Shown here piece by piece: positions 4,390 through 5,005 of a DNA stretch of 5,005 nt. The position numbers and the translations under genes were made by a program. Each line of letters starts with the position of its first letter. The stretch's first letter is position 1. The DNA comes from an uncultured Duncaniella sp. (GTDB lineage Bacteria; Bacteroidota; Bacteroidia; Bacteroidales; Muribaculaceae), in contig NZ_CAJTMT010000018.1 of assembly GCF_910577345.1 (NCBI RefSeq), forward strand, positions 1 to 5,005, written 5' to 3'. Below the pieces are notes generated by a model. It did not search any database. It worked only from the letters and a program-made list of their open reading frames with translations, and was not told where the DNA came from.

Positions 4390-4902
4390 ATGAGCATCCG
4401 ATCTCTCCTTTCGCGCTTACTGATGCCTTTGCTCCCCGCCATGCTGCTCGGGGGCTGCGAGTCGGTGGACGACGACCGCATCCCGTATGCCGACGTCCAC
4501 CTGACATTCCACACCGTGGGTGATTGGAACATCTATGGCGTGCAGGGCGATGCAGCATCGTATCGGACCTACATATTCAACTCCAAGGAGCGCGTCCCGT
4601 CCAACTTCCCTTACACGACACTTGACCGTACAGGCTACGGCGGTCTGCTGCTTGTCACCGATGTCCTTGGCGATCTCCACGCCTACGATCTCGCCTGCCC
4701 TTACGAATGTCGGCCTAACGTGCGTGTAAGTGTCCCCGCCGACGAGCTTTTCGCCCGCTGTCCCTCATGCGGTAGCACTTTCGACATTTTCCAGAACCGT
4801 GGCAACCCCATGACCGGCCCTGCGCAGGAGCGTGGATATGCCCTGCGGCGCTACTCTGTAGTATCCGGCGGCGCAACCGAATACCGTGTCGTCACCAGAT
4901 AA
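4390..4902 (+). CDS. Rieske-like lipoprotein with a four-Cys metal site
   Basis: The 170-aa product starts at 4390, 4 nt after the SRPBCC stop. Residues 1-22 are a lipoprotein signal peptide with lipobox LGGC; Cys23 would be lipidated. The following ESVDDD resembles the acidic surface-export signal of Bacteroidetes lipoproteins. Residues about 85-168 resemble a Rieske domain: LVTDVLGDLHAYDLACPYEC (88-107), then CPSCGSTFD (124-132) and a Pro-loop NPMTGPA (139-145), ending in a strand-rich tail. In a classical Rieske protein the ligands are CxH and CxxH. Here the equivalents are CPYEC (Cys103, Cys107) and CPSC (Cys124, Cys127): both His are absent and a Cx3C-x16-Cx2C set remains. It could hold Zn2+, a Cys4 iron site or an all-Cys [2Fe-2S] cluster; the sequence cannot decide. 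A longer frame from 4132 overlaps the SRPBCC gene and was rejected. Confidence 0.8.
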   Translation: MSIRSLLSRLLMPLLPAMLLGGCESVDDDRIPYADVHLTFHTVGDWNIYGVQGDAASYRTYIFNSKERVPSNFPYTTLDRTGYGGLLLVTDVLGDLHAYDLACPYECRPNVRVSVPADELFARCPSCGSTFDIFQNRGNPMTGPAQERGYALRRYSVVSGGATEYRVVTR

Positions 4903-4921
4903 TCCCTACCTGACACTCGTT

Positions 4922-4965
4922 AGAAGGAAGGGCACATAAGGACATAAGTTCAGAAGGAACATAAG
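4922..4965 (+). repeat. Short ACATAAG repeats
   Basis: ACATAAG occurs three times (4934-4940, 4942-4948, 4959-4965) and AGAAGGAA twice (4922-4929, 4952-4959), so the segment looks like a degenerate tandem duplication. No gene or hairpin terminator for the lipoprotein transcript is visible between 4903 and 5005. Confidence 0.5.
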
Positions 4966-5005
4966 TTTTTTCAACTATCCGGACGTTTTATTAACTATAA
5001 AAGAG

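Noticed and set aside
3966..4902. SRPBCC plus Rieske-like pair as a split ring-hydroxylating oxygenase
   Set aside because: Oxygenase alpha subunits combine both folds, but here the SRPBCC protein is a small cytoplasmic protein, the Rieske-like protein is an exported lipoprotein without the His ligands, and no mononuclear iron motif is visible.
1..5005. CRISPR array, prophage, toxin-antitoxin or defence genes
   Set aside because: No regularly spaced repeats and no proteins of these kinds were found on either strand.

Overview
The window looks like a chromosomal segment from a Bacteroidales genome, probably Muribaculaceae or a close relative; the family is an inference, the order is better supported. 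The signs are promoters with the Bacteroidetes -7 box TAnnTTTG about 20 nt downstream of a TTG/TTTG (tRNA-Arg, pyrE, HAD gene), A-rich instead of Shine-Dalgarno leaders, a tRNA gene without an encoded CCA, GC-richer genes set in AT-rich spacers, and a lipoprotein whose Cys is followed by an acidic stretch like a Bacteroidetes surface-export signal.

Layout. 1-95: a short self-contained transcription unit (promoter, conserved leader, hairpin), cut at the left edge. 96-279: gene-free leader with repeats and a bulged hairpin. 280-453: a 57-aa His-rich membrane protein of unknown function. 496-535: a bidirectional terminator shared with the facing tRNA-Arg(ACG) gene (548-621, minus). 742-1545: a ZupT-type ZIP metal transporter, convergent with and overlapping by 20 nt a Cof-type HAD phosphatase (1526-2386, minus). 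2387-2867: gene-free spacer with the HAD promoter, a second copy of the promoter-leader-hairpin unit (2612-2697), two small hairpins and the pyrE promoter. 2868-3521: pyrE with its terminator. 3600-3939: a 340-bp non-autonomous inverted-repeat element (MITE-like) with a TAA target duplication, directly after the pyrE terminator. 3966-4385 and 4390-4902: a two-gene unit, a cytoplasmic SRPBCC-fold protein and a Rieske-like lipoprotein in which Cys replaces the usual His ligands. 4903-5005: short ACATAAG repeats, no gene.

How the parts work together. Most genes are ordinary housekeeping: divalent metal import, phosphate-ester hydrolysis, UMP synthesis and Arg decoding. The less ordinary material is non-coding or at the right end: (i) two dispersed copies of a small RNA-like unit whose terminal hairpins differ in sequence but keep their fold and an identical GTC-GGGA-GAC cap; (ii) the MITE-like element, whose halves are collinear inverted copies with covarying inner hairpins; (iii) the four-Cys Rieske-like lipoprotein. 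No defence system, CRISPR array, prophage or transposase gene is visible.
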